Notes: generated by a model not told the origin, from the sequence alone. DNA of 64,000 bases from Bacteroidota bacterium (GCA_030706605.1 JAUZOE010000001.1:62001-126000); one strand, 5' to 3'; positions 1 through 9,935 are shown, numbered from the stretch's first letter. Program-made: numbers and translations.

Positions 1-2
1 AT

Positions 3-1211
3 CAATACCAATCCGTTTTTAAGAATTACAGGTCCACTCAGAAAGAATTGGAAAAACTAAGTGTTGAGCAGGCCAATGCCAACAAAGAATTTGACTATAA
101 CCAGTTTTTGTTTGATGAGCTGGAGGAAGCAAATTTTTCAGCAAATGAAATTGAAGATATTGATGCCGAGATAAAACTGATGAGCAATGCAGAAAATATT
201 AAATCCATTCTTTCTGAAATTTATTATCAGCTGGAAGAAAGCGACCAGCCACTTGTACAGCAATTGAAATCATTTGGTCATAAATTACAAGCGCTGGAAA
301 ATATTTATCCCCAGATTGAAGCGTTGAACAAAAGATTGCATTCCCTGCAAATTGAATTACAGGATATTTCAGGAGAAATTGACAATATCAATAATAAAGT
401 AAATTATGATGCCGAAAAAATAAATGCTTTCAATGATAGAATAAGCGTGGGTTACAGCCTTTTAAAGAAACATAATGTACAAACTACAGAACAATTACTT
501 GAGATAAAAGATCAGCTTGCAGCCGAGCTGGAAAAAATAACCAATCTTACCGAATCAATCGTTGAAAAAGAAAAACAATGCAAGGCATATTTCCAGGAAG
601 CATTGACAATTGCAAAAAATATTTCAGAAAAAAGGCAAAAAGAAGCGGCACCTTTTGAAGAAAAAGTAAACCAGCTTTTAACACAGGTAGGTATGCCCAA
701 TGCTAAAATAAAAGTAGAAATAAAAGATGCCGAAGCATTAAATTCTTTTGGAAATAATACAATAGAATTTTTATTCAATGCTAATCTTTCTTCAATGCAA
801 ACTACTCAATCTGCACGATTTGAACCTTTGCGTAAAGTGGCCAGTGGCGGAGAACTAAGCCGGGTAATGCTCAGTATAAAATCCTTAGTTGCCAAAAGTG
901 TACAATTGCCAACATTAATATTTGATGAAATAGATTCCGGCATAAGTGGCGAAGCAGCAAAACAAGTAGGTCTTATCATCAAAGAACTTTCAGCAGCCCA
1001 CCAGGTAATTTCCATCACACACCAGCCCCAGATAGCCGCTAAAGCAAAAACACATTTTTTTGTGTATAAAGAAATAAAAGGCGATACCATTATCACGTCT
1101 GTAAAAACTTTGAATGCTGATGAGAGAATTACGGCAATAGCAACCATGCTAAGCGGGAAAAAGCCGACTGCCGCTGCCTTTGAAAATGCCAGGGAAATGA
1201 TAGGGAATTAG
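3..1211 (+). CDS. recN: DNA repair protein RecN, C-terminal part (5' end outside window)
   Basis: RecN is an SMC-like ATPase that binds DNA ends during double-strand break repair. The open frame runs from the left edge of the window with no start codon, so only about 400 C-terminal residues of a protein usually near 550 are present. Visible parts are a long charged helical coiled-coil arm, then the C-terminal ATPase lobe with the ABC-type signature SGGELSRVML, the Walker B stretch LIFDEIDSGISG and the switch-histidine region SITHQPQIAAKA. It stops with TAG. The call rests on the RecN-specific Walker B and signature motifs. An internal TTG at position 48 is not a credible start, because the coding frame continues upstream of it. 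Confidence 0.95.
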   Translation, partial: QYQSVFKNYRSTQKELEKLSVEQANANKEFDYNQFLFDELEEANFSANEIEDIDAEIKLMSNAENIKSILSEIYYQLEESDQPLVQQLKSFGHKLQALENIYPQIEALNKRLHSLQIELQDISGEIDNINNKVNYDAEKINAFNDRISVGYSLLKKHNVQTTEQLLEIKDQLAAELEKITNLTESIVEKEKQCKAYFQEALTIAKNISEKRQKEAAPFEEKVNQLLTQVGMPNAKIKVEIKDAEALNSFGNNTIEFLFNANLSSMQTTQSARFEPLRKVASGGELSRVMLSIKSLVAKSVQLPTLIFDEIDSGISGEAAKQVGLIIKELSAAHQVISITHQPQIAAKAKTHFFVYKEIKGDTIITSVKTLNADERITAIATMLSGKKPTAAAFENAREMIGN

Positions 1212-1275
1212 ATTTTAGAAGTTAAACACAGAAAAGTTAACTGGTTAGAAAGTTAATTAGTTAATTTGTAGAAAA

Positions 1276-1283
1276 TACATTTG
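1276..1283 (+). promoter_or_regulatory. Bacteroidota-type -7 promoter element (TACATTTG) upstream of fabI
   Basis: This is an exact match to the TAnnTTTG -7 consensus, 42 bases before the fabI ATG and downstream of the recN stop. It suggests fabI is transcribed separately from recN. No convincing -33 TTTG at the usual spacing was found. Confidence 0.4.
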
Positions 1284-1325
1284 AAGAAACACGAAGAAAC
1301 AATAAAAGATAAAAACAATTAATCA

Positions 1326-2138
1326 ATGTCGAACAACTTACTGAAAGGGAAAAAGGGAATTATATTTGGAGCCCTTGATGAAAAATCAATAGCCTGGAAA
1401 ACTGCCATCAGTTGCCATGAAGAAGGCGCCGATATTTTGCTTACCAATGCCCCGATTGCCATGCGTATGGGAGAAATTAACAAACTTGCCGAAAAAATAA
1501 ATGCACCAATAGTTCCTTGCGATGTAACCAGTGATGAGGATATGTTGAGTTTACTCACTAAGGCTAAGGAACATTTTGGAGGTGGCGTAGATTTTATTTT
1601 GCATTCTGTAGGAATGAGTTTGAATATGCGAAAAGGAAAACCATATACAGAAATCAATTACGGATTCAATCAAAAAACGCTGGATATTTCTGCCACCAGT
1701 CTACATCGCCTGTTGGCAACAGCCTATAAGTTAGATGCCATTAATGAGTGGGGAAGCGTATTAGCCCTGACATACATTGCTGCCCAGCGGGTATTTCCGG
1801 ATTATAGTGAAATGGCTGATGCGAAAGCATTATTAGAAAGTATTGCCCGAAGTTTCGGATACCATTATGCGCTAAAAAATAAAGTAAGAGTCAACACCGT
1901 TTCCCAATCCCCTACCCGCACTACTGCAGGAAGTGGTGTAAAAGGGTTTGATGGCTTTATTGATTATGCTGAAAAAATGAGTCCATTAGGAAATGCCACT
2001 GGCGAAGATTGCGCTAAATATTTAGTAACACTTTTCAGTGATTTTACAAAGTATGTTACTATGCAAAACCTTTTTCATGATGGTGGGTTTTCATTTACTG
2101 GTGTAACACAAAGTGTAATAGAGCAAATGGAAAAGTAA
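1326..2138 (+). CDS. fabI: Enoyl-[acyl-carrier-protein] reductase (NADH), FabI type
   Basis: This enzyme catalyses the last reduction of each fatty-acid elongation cycle, converting trans-2-enoyl-ACP to acyl-ACP in the cytoplasm. The 270-residue length is normal for FabI. Visible features are the divergent Rossmann start GKKGIIFGALDEKSIAW and the HSVG segment. The active-site region LTYIAAQRVFPDY is followed by a Y-x6-K pair (Y then SEMADA then K). The NTVSQSPTRT stretch corresponds to the FabI substrate-loop region. An ATG start follows a possible -7 element and a short leader. The gene stands alone and ends in a strong bidirectional hairpin. Confidence 0.95.
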   Translation: MSNNLLKGKKGIIFGALDEKSIAWKTAISCHEEGADILLTNAPIAMRMGEINKLAEKINAPIVPCDVTSDEDMLSLLTKAKEHFGGGVDFILHSVGMSLNMRKGKPYTEINYGFNQKTLDISATSLHRLLATAYKLDAINEWGSVLALTYIAAQRVFPDYSEMADAKALLESIARSFGYHYALKNKVRVNTVSQSPTRTTAGSGVKGFDGFIDYAEKMSPLGNATGEDCAKYLVTLFSDFTKYVTMQNLFHDGGFSFTGVTQSVIEQMEK

Positions 2139-2208
2139 AACAAACCTGGCATTTTTCATTCAACTTATGAAAAATAGCTGCCGAAAAATTGGTTTACATA
2201 AATAAAAA

Positions 2209-2234
2209 AACCGTCTGAGTTCAGACGGTTTTTT
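2209..2234. terminator. Bidirectional intrinsic terminator between fabI and the DUF2795 gene
   Basis: A 10-bp inverted repeat (AACCGTCTGA / TCAGACGGTT) is flanked by an A-run on the left and a T-run on the right, so it can serve both fabI (+) and the converging DUF2795 gene (-). Confidence 0.85.
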
Positions 2235-2313
2235 CAACTATTTTATCAGAGACTTGACTTTTTCTTAATTCCTGCTAATTAATTGGTTTTTAGACTTAAG
2301 AATTATAACCAAA

Positions 2314-2538
2314 CTAATACTCATCTTCATTAAAGAAAAAATCTTCCTGGCTTGGGTAGTCAGGCCAAATATCTTCGAGACTCTCGTATATTTCACCACC
2401 TTCATCTTCAAGTTCCTGCAGGTTCTCAACTACTTCAATAGGCGCTCCGCTACGAATAGCATAATCAATTAATTCATCTTTAGTGGCAGGCCATGGTGCT
2501 TCTTCAAGGTGTGAGGCAAGTTCTAATGTCCAAAACAT
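2314..2538 (-). CDS. Small acidic DUF2795 protein
   Basis: This 74-residue, very acidic protein matches the DUF2795 family found in Bacteroidota. The central segment APWPATKDELIDYAIRSGAP is characteristic, followed by a glutamate-rich middle and an acidic aromatic tail ending in NEDEY. The N-terminus starts MFWTLELASHLE. No signal peptide or membrane segment is visible, so it should be cytoplasmic. Its molecular function is unknown. It is monocistronic and converges on fabI across a shared terminator. Confidence 0.85.
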   Translation of the reverse strand: MFWTLELASHLEEAPWPATKDELIDYAIRSGAPIEVVENLQELEDEGGEIYESLEDIWPDYPSQEDFFFNEDEY

Positions 2539-2742
2539 ATATTTATTTCGTTTTATTTTTGGTTATAAAATTAAAAAAGCGGTTTTCTAATTTTCCGCAA
2601 ATGTAAAAGTTAAATCGGGAAAACCAAATATTGTTTTTTTGTCTTTCACTTTTTGTTACTGATTTTTATGAAAAGTAGATTGCATATGACATTTTTTATT
2701 TTATTTTATCCTTGAAATTATTTTTTACCCTTACATTTAATC

Positions 2743-3396
2743 ATGTTAAAAGCTACCGGTATTTACAAAAATTATGGCGTTCTCCCCGTATTGAAAGGAG
2801 TAGATATAGAAATTAAAAAGGGTGAAATTGTCAGCATTGCCGGATCTTCAGGAGCAGGAAAAAGTACGTTACTACACATTTTAGGCACATTGGATCAATC
2901 TGATAAAGGAGAAATTGTGATTGATAACACAAATGTAAGTTTGCTAAAAGGGAAAAAACTGGCCGCATTTAGAAATGAGCACATTGGTTTTGTTTTCCAG
3001 TTTCATCATTTGTTACCTGAATTTTCTGCTTTGGAAAATGTTTGTATCCCAGGCTGGATTGCAGGGAGAAAAAATAAGGAAGTAGAACAAAGAGCTATTG
3101 AACTCTTAGAATTGCTCAATTTAAAAGACCGGGAAGATCATAAACCCGGAGAACTTTCAGGTGGTGAGCAACAACGCGTAGCAGTAGCAAGAGCACTGAT
3201 TAACAACCCGTCTATTGTAATGGCAGATGAACCTACCGGGAACCTGGATTCTGCTCACGCCAAAGAACTACATAATTTATTCATTGATCTGCGAAATCGT
3301 TTTCAACAAACTTTTTTGATTGTAACTCACAATGAAGAACTGGCGCAATTGAGCGACAGGATTTTGCACATGAAAGACGGAAAAATAATCAGTTAA
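2743..3396 (+). CDS. lolD: ABC transporter ATP-binding protein, LolD/MacB-like
   Basis: This is the ATPase subunit of a lipoprotein-release or MacB-type ABC system, acting on the inner face of the cytoplasmic membrane. The 217-residue protein has Walker [10 protein letters not shown] at residues 34-42, a Q-loop in [10 protein letters not shown], the signature LSGGEQQR at about 138-145 and Walker B IVMADEP at about 158-164 with the TGNLDS D-loop. The [10 protein letters not shown] and [10 protein letters not shown] stretches are typical of LolD. The partner permease is not adjacent, as is common in Bacteroidota. A membrane-protein gene follows 26 bases downstream, possibly co-transcribed. A MacB-like efflux ATPase is the main alternative. 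Confidence 0.85.
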   Translation: MLKATGIYKNYGVLPVLKGVDIEIKKGEIVSIAGSSGAGKSTLLHILGTLDQSDKGEIVIDNTNVSLLKGKKLAAFRNEHIGFVFQFHHLLPEFSALENVCIPGWIAGRKNKEVEQRAIELLELLNLKDREDHKPGELSGGEQQRVAVARALINNPSIVMADEPTGNLDSAHAKELHNLFIDLRNRFQQTFLIVTHNEELAQLSDRILHMKDGKIIS

Positions 3397-3422
3397 TATT
3401 ATACTTTTACAAATACATAAAA

Positions 3423-3794
3423 ATGAAAAAAGCTATTCTTACGATAGTATTACTCATTTGCTCCAACACATTTATGACCCTCGCGTGGTATGGCCATTTG
3501 AAAATGAAACAAATGAATAAATTGGTTGGCATAAGTGTATTCACGGTAATTTTGATTAGCTGGGGTATTGCCTTTTTCGAATATCTTTTCCAGGTGCCAG
3601 CCAACAGGATAGGATTTAATGAAAATGGCGGTCCATTTTCATTATGGCAATTAAAAGTGATACAGGAAGTTATTACACTTTCAGTTTTTACTTTTTTTAT
3701 GATATTCTTCTTTAAAGACCAACCTTTGCGTTGGAATCATCTTATTGGATTTGGATTATTGATACTCGCAGTATTTTTTATTTTTAAAAAATAA
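3423..3794 (+). CDS. DMT-superfamily small membrane protein (DUF486)
   Basis: This 123-residue integral membrane protein has four hydrophobic spans. It matches the DUF486 group of the drug/metabolite transporter superfamily: the N-terminal NTFMTLAWYGHLK stretch, the middle SWGIAFFEYLFQVPANRIG and the C-terminal LIGFGLLILAVFFIF are typical. Proteins of this length usually work as dimers, but the substrate is unknown. The start ATG AAA AAA lies 26 bases after the lolD stop, so the two may share a transcript. There is no evidence linking their functions. Confidence 0.8.
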   Translation: MKKAILTIVLLICSNTFMTLAWYGHLKMKQMNKLVGISVFTVILISWGIAFFEYLFQVPANRIGFNENGGPFSLWQLKVIQEVITLSVFTFFMIFFFKDQPLRWNHLIGFGLLILAVFFIFKK

Positions 3795-3898
3795 ACAGGA
3801 AAACTGCATCGCCTGAATTCCACTGCCAAAAAAGGAGTTAACGATTATTTTTGCCAATCCCCTTTTTACAATTTACTTTGTTCATTAATACAATTTTT

Positions 3899-4864
3899 AT
3901 GACGAAAGACAGAATATTGGTGATAGGTGCTTGTGGACAAATAGGAGTAGAATTGACTCTTGAGCTTCGTAAAATATATGGAGATGCCAATGTAGTAGCC
4001 TCTGACCTGCGAGAAGAAAATCCTCTATTAAAAGGTACCGGCCCCTATGTTAGCCTTGATGTAATGAACAAAGAAATGCTGCATGTACAAGTGATCAGGC
4101 AAAATATTACCCAGATCTATTTATTAGCAGCAATCTTATCTGCAACAGGTGAAAAAAATCCTCACCTGGCCTGGAGCCTGAACACGCAAAGCCTCTTAAA
4201 TGTACTAGAGATTGCCAAAGATGAAAATATTCAAAAGGTTTACTGGCCAAGTAGTATAGCAGTTTTTGGACCTACTTCACCTAAAATAAATTGTCCGCAA
4301 CAAACTATTATCGAGCCTATTACAGTATATGGCATTAGCAAGTATGCAGGTGAATTCTGGTGCAATTATTTTTACCATCGTTACCAGGTAGATGTACGCA
4401 GCTTACGCTATCCGGGATTGATTAGCTACAAAAGTGAGCCGGGAGGCGGCACCACAGATTATGCAGTAGAAATTTTTCACGATGCATTGGAAGAAAATAG
4501 CTATACCTGTTTTTTGAAGGAAGACACTTATATCCCCATGATGTATATGCCAGATGCTATCCGTGCCACTATAGAGTTAATGGAAACCAATGCTGATAAA
4601 ATTTCCGTACGTACTTCCTACAATATTTCTGGAATGAGTTTTTCGCCAAAAGAAATAGCCGCAGAAATAAAAAAACACCTGCCGGAATTTACCATTAATT
4701 ATCAACCCGATTACAGGCTGGCAATAGCAGAAAGTTGGCCTCAAAGCATTGATGATAGCGTAGCTAATAAAGATTGGCAATGGAAACCAAAATTTGACCT
4801 TTCCGAGGTAACAATTGATATGATAGCGAATTTAAAGAAAAAATTAAAAAATAATTTTATATAA
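3899..4864 (+). CDS. L-threonine 3-dehydrogenase, short-chain (SDR) type
   Basis: This NAD-dependent epimerase-fold protein probably oxidises L-threonine to 2-amino-3-oxobutyrate. The Rossmann motif is GACGQIG near residue 10. The catalytic triad region shows PSSIAVFGP and a YGISK Tyr-x3-Lys pair. The RYPGLIS and PGGGTTDYAVEIF segments are hallmarks of the SDR-type threonine dehydrogenase. An open frame extends 16 codons upstream from 3851, but those residues are hydrophobic and precede the natural MTKDRILVIGACG start, and a -7-like TTACTTTG sits at 3873-3880. I therefore chose the ATG at 3899. A generic UDP-sugar epimerase is less likely. Confidence 0.85.
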   Translation: MTKDRILVIGACGQIGVELTLELRKIYGDANVVASDLREENPLLKGTGPYVSLDVMNKEMLHVQVIRQNITQIYLLAAILSATGEKNPHLAWSLNTQSLLNVLEIAKDENIQKVYWPSSIAVFGPTSPKINCPQQTIIEPITVYGISKYAGEFWCNYFYHRYQVDVRSLRYPGLISYKSEPGGGTTDYAVEIFHDALEENSYTCFLKEDTYIPMMYMPDAIRATIELMETNADKISVRTSYNISGMSFSPKEIAAEIKKHLPEFTINYQPDYRLAIAESWPQSIDDSVANKDWQWKPKFDLSEVTIDMIANLKKKLKNNFI

Positions 4865-4992
4865 AAACCTATATACCAAGGATTTTTGTTAGGTACCCAG
4901 GGGAATCTTAATTTTCAAAAGGCATTGCCTGTCGCAAAAACTCAGTAGAACAAAACGACTTTATAATATTTTAATCTCCATATTTTATAGGA

Positions 4993-5000
4993 TACTTTTG
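4993..5000 (+). promoter_or_regulatory. -7 promoter element (TACTTTTG) of the large secreted protein
   Basis: Exact TAnnTTTG match 48 bases before the ATG at 5048, leaving a leader of roughly 40 nucleotides. Confidence 0.45.
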
Positions 5001-5047
5001 TTTTAGCTTAATTTAGTTTCAAAATACAAATATTTATTGCGTACCTG

Positions 5048-8000
5048 ATGAAGAAATTTCTGCTGATATTTATTCTTTCGCTTTCCTGTTTTGTTTCTTT
5101 TGCAAACCATACCAAGGGCGGGTGGATGTATTATGAATACCTGGGGCCAGGCATCAACGACCCCACTAAACTTCGATACAAAATTGTACTCAAGTTCTAC
5201 ATGATTTGCAATCCAACACCACAGCAACTGGATCCTCAAATTAATTTTAGTTATTTCGATGGTGGAGGCACCCACGCTTTTATTGAAAATGAAAGTGTGG
5301 GATTAACTGAAAACCCCAATATCAGTAATTGTTCAACTGCTCAATGTAATCCATGCATATTAAACGTCCCTTCTATTTGCTATAAAATAGCTACTTACTC
5401 GACAATCAGGGAACTGGCACCCAGCCCAGACGGCTATATTATTGCTGCCCAAAGGTGTTGCAGAATCACTGGTATAGTAAACATTATCAATTCAAATACA
5501 GTAGGTGATACCTGGACGATTTCTATTCCCGGCACTAATATTTCTCCCACTGCTCCAATCAATTCAAGCCCTCAATTTATTCCAAATGATACTGCAATTG
5601 TATGTGCAGATAATTATTTTAAATTCAATTTTACGGCCGTCGATCCTGACAATGATTCATTGGTTTATTCTTTTGCACCAGCTTATGATGGCGGATCTTC
5701 AGGTAATCCAAGTCCTATAACTGCAATACTTCCCTTTGCTTCCGTTCCCTACGCTAATCCATTTTCAGCATCACAGCCACTTGGCGCCGGAGTTACTATT
5801 GACCCTAAATCGGGGATTGTAAGTGGAATCGCACCTTCAAGCGGCATTTATGTGCTTACGGCTGTAGCAAAAGAATATAGAAATGGAGTTTATATAGGAG
5901 AAGCAAGGAAATCTTTACACCTCCAGGTTGCAGATTGCTTTCCAATCAGGGCTACATTAAATCCACAATACATTACCTGCGACGGGTTTTCACTCACATT
6001 TAGTAATGAAACTCCTAATAGCAGTATTCAAACTTATAACTGGTCATTTGGTGATACCGCTTCAGGAGCATCCAATGTTTCATCTGCTGCTAATCCAACC
6101 CATACATTTTCTGATACGGGTACTTATAAAATAAAGTTAGTAGTTAATAAAGGTTTGGCTTGTGCTGATTCTACAATTTCATTGGTAAAAGTTTACCCCG
6201 GTTTTTTCCCAGGCTTTAAATTTATCGGAAATTGCATCAATTCACCCATTCAATTTATTGATACTTCAAAAACCAATTATGGAACTATCAATAGCTGGAG
6301 TTGGAATTTTGGAGACGGAACTACTATCAGCGACACATCACATTTGCAAAACCCGACATATACTTATGCGGCAACAGGAAATTTTAATGTTATCCTGACA
6401 GTAAGCAACAGCAAAGGATGCACGAAAACTGTAAGCACGACTAATGTTCCAATCATTAGCAACCCGGTGATTACAACTTTATTTAAGGATTCTGCTTATT
6501 GTGGAAAAGATACCATCCAACTTCTTAGCTCAACAAATGTAACTGGCAGTTACAACTGGACTCCTAATAACAATATTATTAATCCAAATTCAGCCAATCC
6601 ATTAGTATTCCCTAGTGTACCCACAAAGTATGTCGTAACTTTTGATGCAGGCGGTTGCCATAATTCTGATTCAATCACTGTAACTCCAAAATTTGACCTG
6701 GCAGCCGGTATTTCTGTTTCAAATGCCAATATTTGTGAAGAAGATACCATTACGCTTTCGGCAACAGGTAATCATACTCCTTTAAATTATACATGGAGTC
6801 CTGCCAATACAGTGTCTTCACCCAATTCATCAATTACAAAAGCATTTCCTGCAAATAACACCAATTACAGTGTACAGGTATTATGGGGTAATCATTGTGT
6901 AACCAGCGCCAATACAAATATTACAGTAAAAAAATTAGCCATCCCGAATGCTGGTCCAGATACCTTTGTTTGTAAAAACAGTAGTGGAGTATTATTAAAT
7001 GCTACAGGAGGTGACAATTATGTGTGGAGGCCTTCGACAGGCTTAAGCAACCCCAATATTGCCAACCCGATTGCCAATCCATCTATCACTACTTCTTATA
7101 TTGTTTCAGCAGGTGTTAACGGTTGTTCAAAACGCAGGGAAGATACTGTAGTAGTTATCAACAGGGATTTACCGGTAATTTCTTTAACAAATGATACATT
7201 GATCTGCGCCATTGACACATTGCAACTTTATTCTGCTTCACCAGGAGCAACACAATTTCTATGGACTCCCAATTACAGGATCAATAATCAAAATATTGCT
7301 TCGCCAAAAGTAAGTCCACAAATTCCAACTACTTATTTTATTCAAATTACTGACGGGTACCAGTGTGTAAATAAAGATTCAGTCAAGGTGGATGTAAAAC
7401 AATTTGTAAGTATTAATGCAGGCAATGACACCACTATTTGTCAGGGAGACGCCGTGCAACTGCAACCAATAAGTGATGCTTTGCATTATAAATGGTCGCC
7501 GACCGCAACCCTTGACTATGATACATTAAAAAGTCCGACTGCAACGCCACTCAACAACACTACTTACCAAGTAATTGGTAATATCGGGAAATGCCAGAAC
7601 AGCGACAATATAACCATCCAGGTGGCCCCTTATCCAAAGGCATATGCCGGGAAAGATGTTACTATTTGTTTTGATTCAAGTACCGTATTAAATGCCTCCG
7701 GAGGAAGTATATATTTGTGGACTCCGTCTTTTTATTTATCAGACCCTAATATTGCTAACCCCATTGCTAATCCCCCCAGCACTATACGATATATAGTAAG
7801 CGTGTCGGATACGCTTGGCTGTACTAAAAGTGCCAATGACACTGTTTTGGTAATCGTATCCCCAAAACTAATTGCGAATGCAGGCAACGATACCTCAATA
7901 GTGGTTAATCAACCATTACAATTAAATGCATCGGGTGGTCAAACTTATTTATGGTCTCCTGCTACCGGACTTAATAATATAAATATTGCTAACCCTGTCG

Positions 8001-8374
8001 CCATTTTACAAAATAATCAGCAATACGTTTTAAAAGTAAGCAATGATGCCGGATGCTCTGAAAAAGATACAATAAACATTACTGTATATAAAGTAGATGC
8101 AGGTTTATACATCCCCAATGCCTTCACTCCAAATGGAGATGGAATAAATGACGTTTTCAAACCAGTTACACTGGGCATTAAATCATTAACGTATTTTAGA
8201 ATCTTTAATCGCTTTGGCGAAAAGGTTTTTTCTACTTCTCAACAAAATGTAGGATGGGATGGCACCTACAAAGGAAAACCAATGGACCAGGATGTTTTTG
8301 TATGGATAGCCGAAGGAATAGATTATCAAAATAATAAAATTTCTAAACGAGGTACTGTAATGCTGATTCGCTAA
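5048..8374 (+). CDS. Large secreted PKD/Ig-repeat protein with type B gliding-motility C-terminal domain
   Basis: This 1108-residue cell-surface or secreted protein is probably exported by the type IX secretion system. A Sec signal peptide covers about residues 1-19 (cleavage after VSFA). The N-terminal NHTKGGWMYYEYLG region is typical of Bacteroidota gliding-associated proteins. Two PKD domains follow (WSFGDT and WNFGDGTT with the downstream HTFSDTG and YTYAATG strands), then about six degenerate 80-90-residue Ig-like repeats with recurring WxPxxxLxNPNIANPxANP and AGxDTxxC motifs. The last ~85 residues form the type B sorting domain, from IPNAFTPNGDGIND to GTVMLIR. Function is probably adhesion or matrix, but the binding partner is unknown. 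It is monocistronic with its own promoter. Confidence 0.9.
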   Translation: MKKFLLIFILSLSCFVSFANHTKGGWMYYEYLGPGINDPTKLRYKIVLKFYMICNPTPQQLDPQINFSYFDGGGTHAFIENESVGLTENPNISNCSTAQCNPCILNVPSICYKIATYSTIRELAPSPDGYIIAAQRCCRITGIVNIINSNTVGDTWTISIPGTNISPTAPINSSPQFIPNDTAIVCADNYFKFNFTAVDPDNDSLVYSFAPAYDGGSSGNPSPITAILPFASVPYANPFSASQPLGAGVTIDPKSGIVSGIAPSSGIYVLTAVAKEYRNGVYIGEARKSLHLQVADCFPIRATLNPQYITCDGFSLTFSNETPNSSIQTYNWSFGDTASGASNVSSAANPTHTFSDTGTYKIKLVVNKGLACADSTISLVKVYPGFFPGFKFIGNCINSPIQFIDTSKTNYGTINSWSWNFGDGTTISDTSHLQNPTYTYAATGNFNVILTVSNSKGCTKTVSTTNVPIISNPVITTLFKDSAYCGKDTIQLLSSTNVTGSYNWTPNNNIINPNSANPLVFPSVPTKYVVTFDAGGCHNSDSITVTPKFDLAAGISVSNANICEEDTITLSATGNHTPLNYTWSPANTVSSPNSSITKAFPANNTNYSVQVLWGNHCVTSANTNITVKKLAIPNAGPDTFVCKNSSGVLLNATGGDNYVWRPSTGLSNPNIANPIANPSITTSYIVSAGVNGCSKRREDTVVVINRDLPVISLTNDTLICAIDTLQLYSASPGATQFLWTPNYRINNQNIASPKVSPQIPTTYFIQITDGYQCVNKDSVKVDVKQFVSINAGNDTTICQGDAVQLQPISDALHYKWSPTATLDYDTLKSPTATPLNNTTYQVIGNIGKCQNSDNITIQVAPYPKAYAGKDVTICFDSSTVLNASGGSIYLWTPSFYLSDPNIANPIANPPSTIRYIVSVSDTLGCTKSANDTVLVIVSPKLIANAGNDTSIVVNQPLQLNASGGQTYLWSPATGLNNINIANPVAILQNNQQYVLKVSNDAGCSEKDTINITVYKVDAGLYIPNAFTPNGDGINDVFKPVTLGIKSLTYFRIFNRFGEKVFSTSQQNVGWDGTYKGKPMDQDVFVWIAEGIDYQNNKISKRGTVMLIR

Positions 8375-8494
8375 TTTTATTGAGTAAAATTGACATTTGA
8401 AAAATGAATGTCAGGATTTAATTTATCGATAGACTAAGCGATACAAAATGACAACACTAAAAAACAGGAGTCAGTACCCAAAAAATAAAAGAAT

Positions 8495-9253
8495 ATGAAA
8501 CGAACTGTTTTTATAACCGGCGCAACCTCAGGAATTGGCAAGGCATGTGCTCAAACGTTTGCAGCCAACGGAGATCGCATCATCCTTAATGGAAGAAGAA
8601 AAGAAAGATTGGTAGAATTAAAAGAGATCCTTGAAGAAGAATATAATATAGAAATTTTATTAGCACCGTTTGATGTTCAGCAAAAAGAAGAAGTATTTAA
8701 AACCATAAATAGCTTCCCTAAAGAATGGCAGTCAATTGATATTTTAATCAATAATGCAGGGCTGGCGATAGGTCGCGACTTATTTGACCAGGCAGATATC
8801 ACTGATTGGGAAACGATGCTTCAAACCAATGTAAACGGACTGATTTACGTAAGCAAAGCTGTGTTACCGTTTATGATAAAAAAGAATTCCGGTCATATTA
8901 TTAATCTCGGTTCTACTGCAGGAAACGAAGTATATGAACGGGGCAATATCTATTGCGCTTCCAAAAGTGCTGTAGATGCTATCAGCCAATCCATGCGCAT
9001 CGATCTTTTACCACACCAGATAAAAGTAACCAATGTAAAGCCCGGTGCTGTTGAAACTGAATTTTCATTGGTCAGATTTAAAGGAAACGAAGAAAAAGCG
9101 TTAAATACTTACGAAGGATTTACTCCATTAACCGCAGAAGATATTGCAGGAGCAATATTTTATTGTGCATCCCTTCCTCCCAATGTTTGTATTAATGACC
9201 TAACCATTACCTGCACAGCCCAGGCAAATGGAATTTATTTTTACAAGAGATAA
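8495..9253 (+). CDS. SDR family oxidoreductase, YdfG-like
   Basis: This is a classical short-chain dehydrogenase of 252 residues. The cofactor motif is TGATSGIG (residues 8-15), with NNAG at about 86-89 and a catalytic Ser140, Tyr153 and Lys157 within the YCASK motif. The NGRR segment after the second beta strand carries two arginines, which suggests NADP(H). The overall sequence resembles YdfG, an NADP-dependent 3-hydroxy acid (L-allo-threonine) dehydrogenase. Substrate cannot be fixed from sequence. The ATG start follows a 120-base gap after the secreted-protein gene, and no operon partner is evident. Confidence 0.8.
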   Translation: MKRTVFITGATSGIGKACAQTFAANGDRIILNGRRKERLVELKEILEEEYNIEILLAPFDVQQKEEVFKTINSFPKEWQSIDILINNAGLAIGRDLFDQADITDWETMLQTNVNGLIYVSKAVLPFMIKKNSGHIINLGSTAGNEVYERGNIYCASKSAVDAISQSMRIDLLPHQIKVTNVKPGAVETEFSLVRFKGNEEKALNTYEGFTPLTAEDIAGAIFYCASLPPNVCINDLTITCTAQANGIYFYKR

Positions 9254-9446
9254 TCACTATGGGGATTTTTTTTGTTAACTTGACCACATTAAAGAGCAAA
9301 TAAGCAATATACTGTACCTTAAAACGTTTTAATTGTAGATTTAATCGATAATAACAGCAATTATTGATTAAAAAGAACCTATAGAAAACACATAAATAAG
9401 CCCGGAAAACAAGTGAGTTTGTTTGTCAGGTTGCCTTACAGTCAAA

Positions 9447-9935
9447 ATGAAAAACCCTTTGAAAAATCATTTGTTGATTTTAATCATATTAATGTCTTTT
9501 AGTATTAATGCCAGTGTATACGGGCAGGACAGAATAAGACAAGTTTCATGTTTCGATTCCACATTAAAAAGGCAGACAGATAGTTTAAAAACAAGCTTAG
9601 CAGAGATGGGTTATATAGTAATAAGAGAAGCTACCATGACGATGGAAAGTGAATATGAAATGCCTGTAATCGTTCCATTAACCCAGGGAAGTAAATATGT
9701 ATTTGCATTTATTGGAGATATGTCATCCAAACTATATGAAGTACGAATGTATGACCAGAATGAAAAACAGGTTGTATATGAAAAACACTATGGAGATGGA
9801 ATGCAAAGTAATATTATAAGTTATTCTTATGTGTCAAAATTTACAGAATACCACCTAATTAAACCAGTCCAGGTAAATAAAAAGAAAAAGAAAAATTTAT
9901 GTGGATATATTATTATGTTTAAAAAGGTGCGATAA
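9447..9935 (+). CDS. Secreted protein of unknown function
   Basis: I do not recognise this family. With the ATG at 9447 it encodes 162 residues beginning with a clean Sec signal peptide (MKNPLKN, then a hydrophobic core, cleavage near SVYG-Q). The mature part contains alternating beta-like segments such as KYVFAFIGDMSSKLYEVRMYD and a lysine cluster near the C-terminus, and looks like a small periplasmic beta domain. An eight-codon extension from a TTG at 9423 would hide the signal peptide and is rejected. A perfect palindrome AAAACGTTTT lies about 120 bases upstream (9321-9330), possibly an operator, though no regulator is adjacent. Confidence 0.6.
   Translation: MKNPLKNHLLILIILMSFSINASVYGQDRIRQVSCFDSTLKRQTDSLKTSLAEMGYIVIREATMTMESEYEMPVIVPLTQGSKYVFAFIGDMSSKLYEVRMYDQNEKQVVYEKHYGDGMQSNIISYSYVSKFTEYHLIKPVQVNKKKKKNLCGYIIMFKKVR

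Noticed and set aside
6950-8100. Repetitive DNA in the large secreted protein as a CRISPR or tandem DNA repeat
   Set aside because: Repeats are degenerate at the DNA level and about 250 bases long, in frame with Ig-like protein repeats. There are no short identical repeats with spacers.
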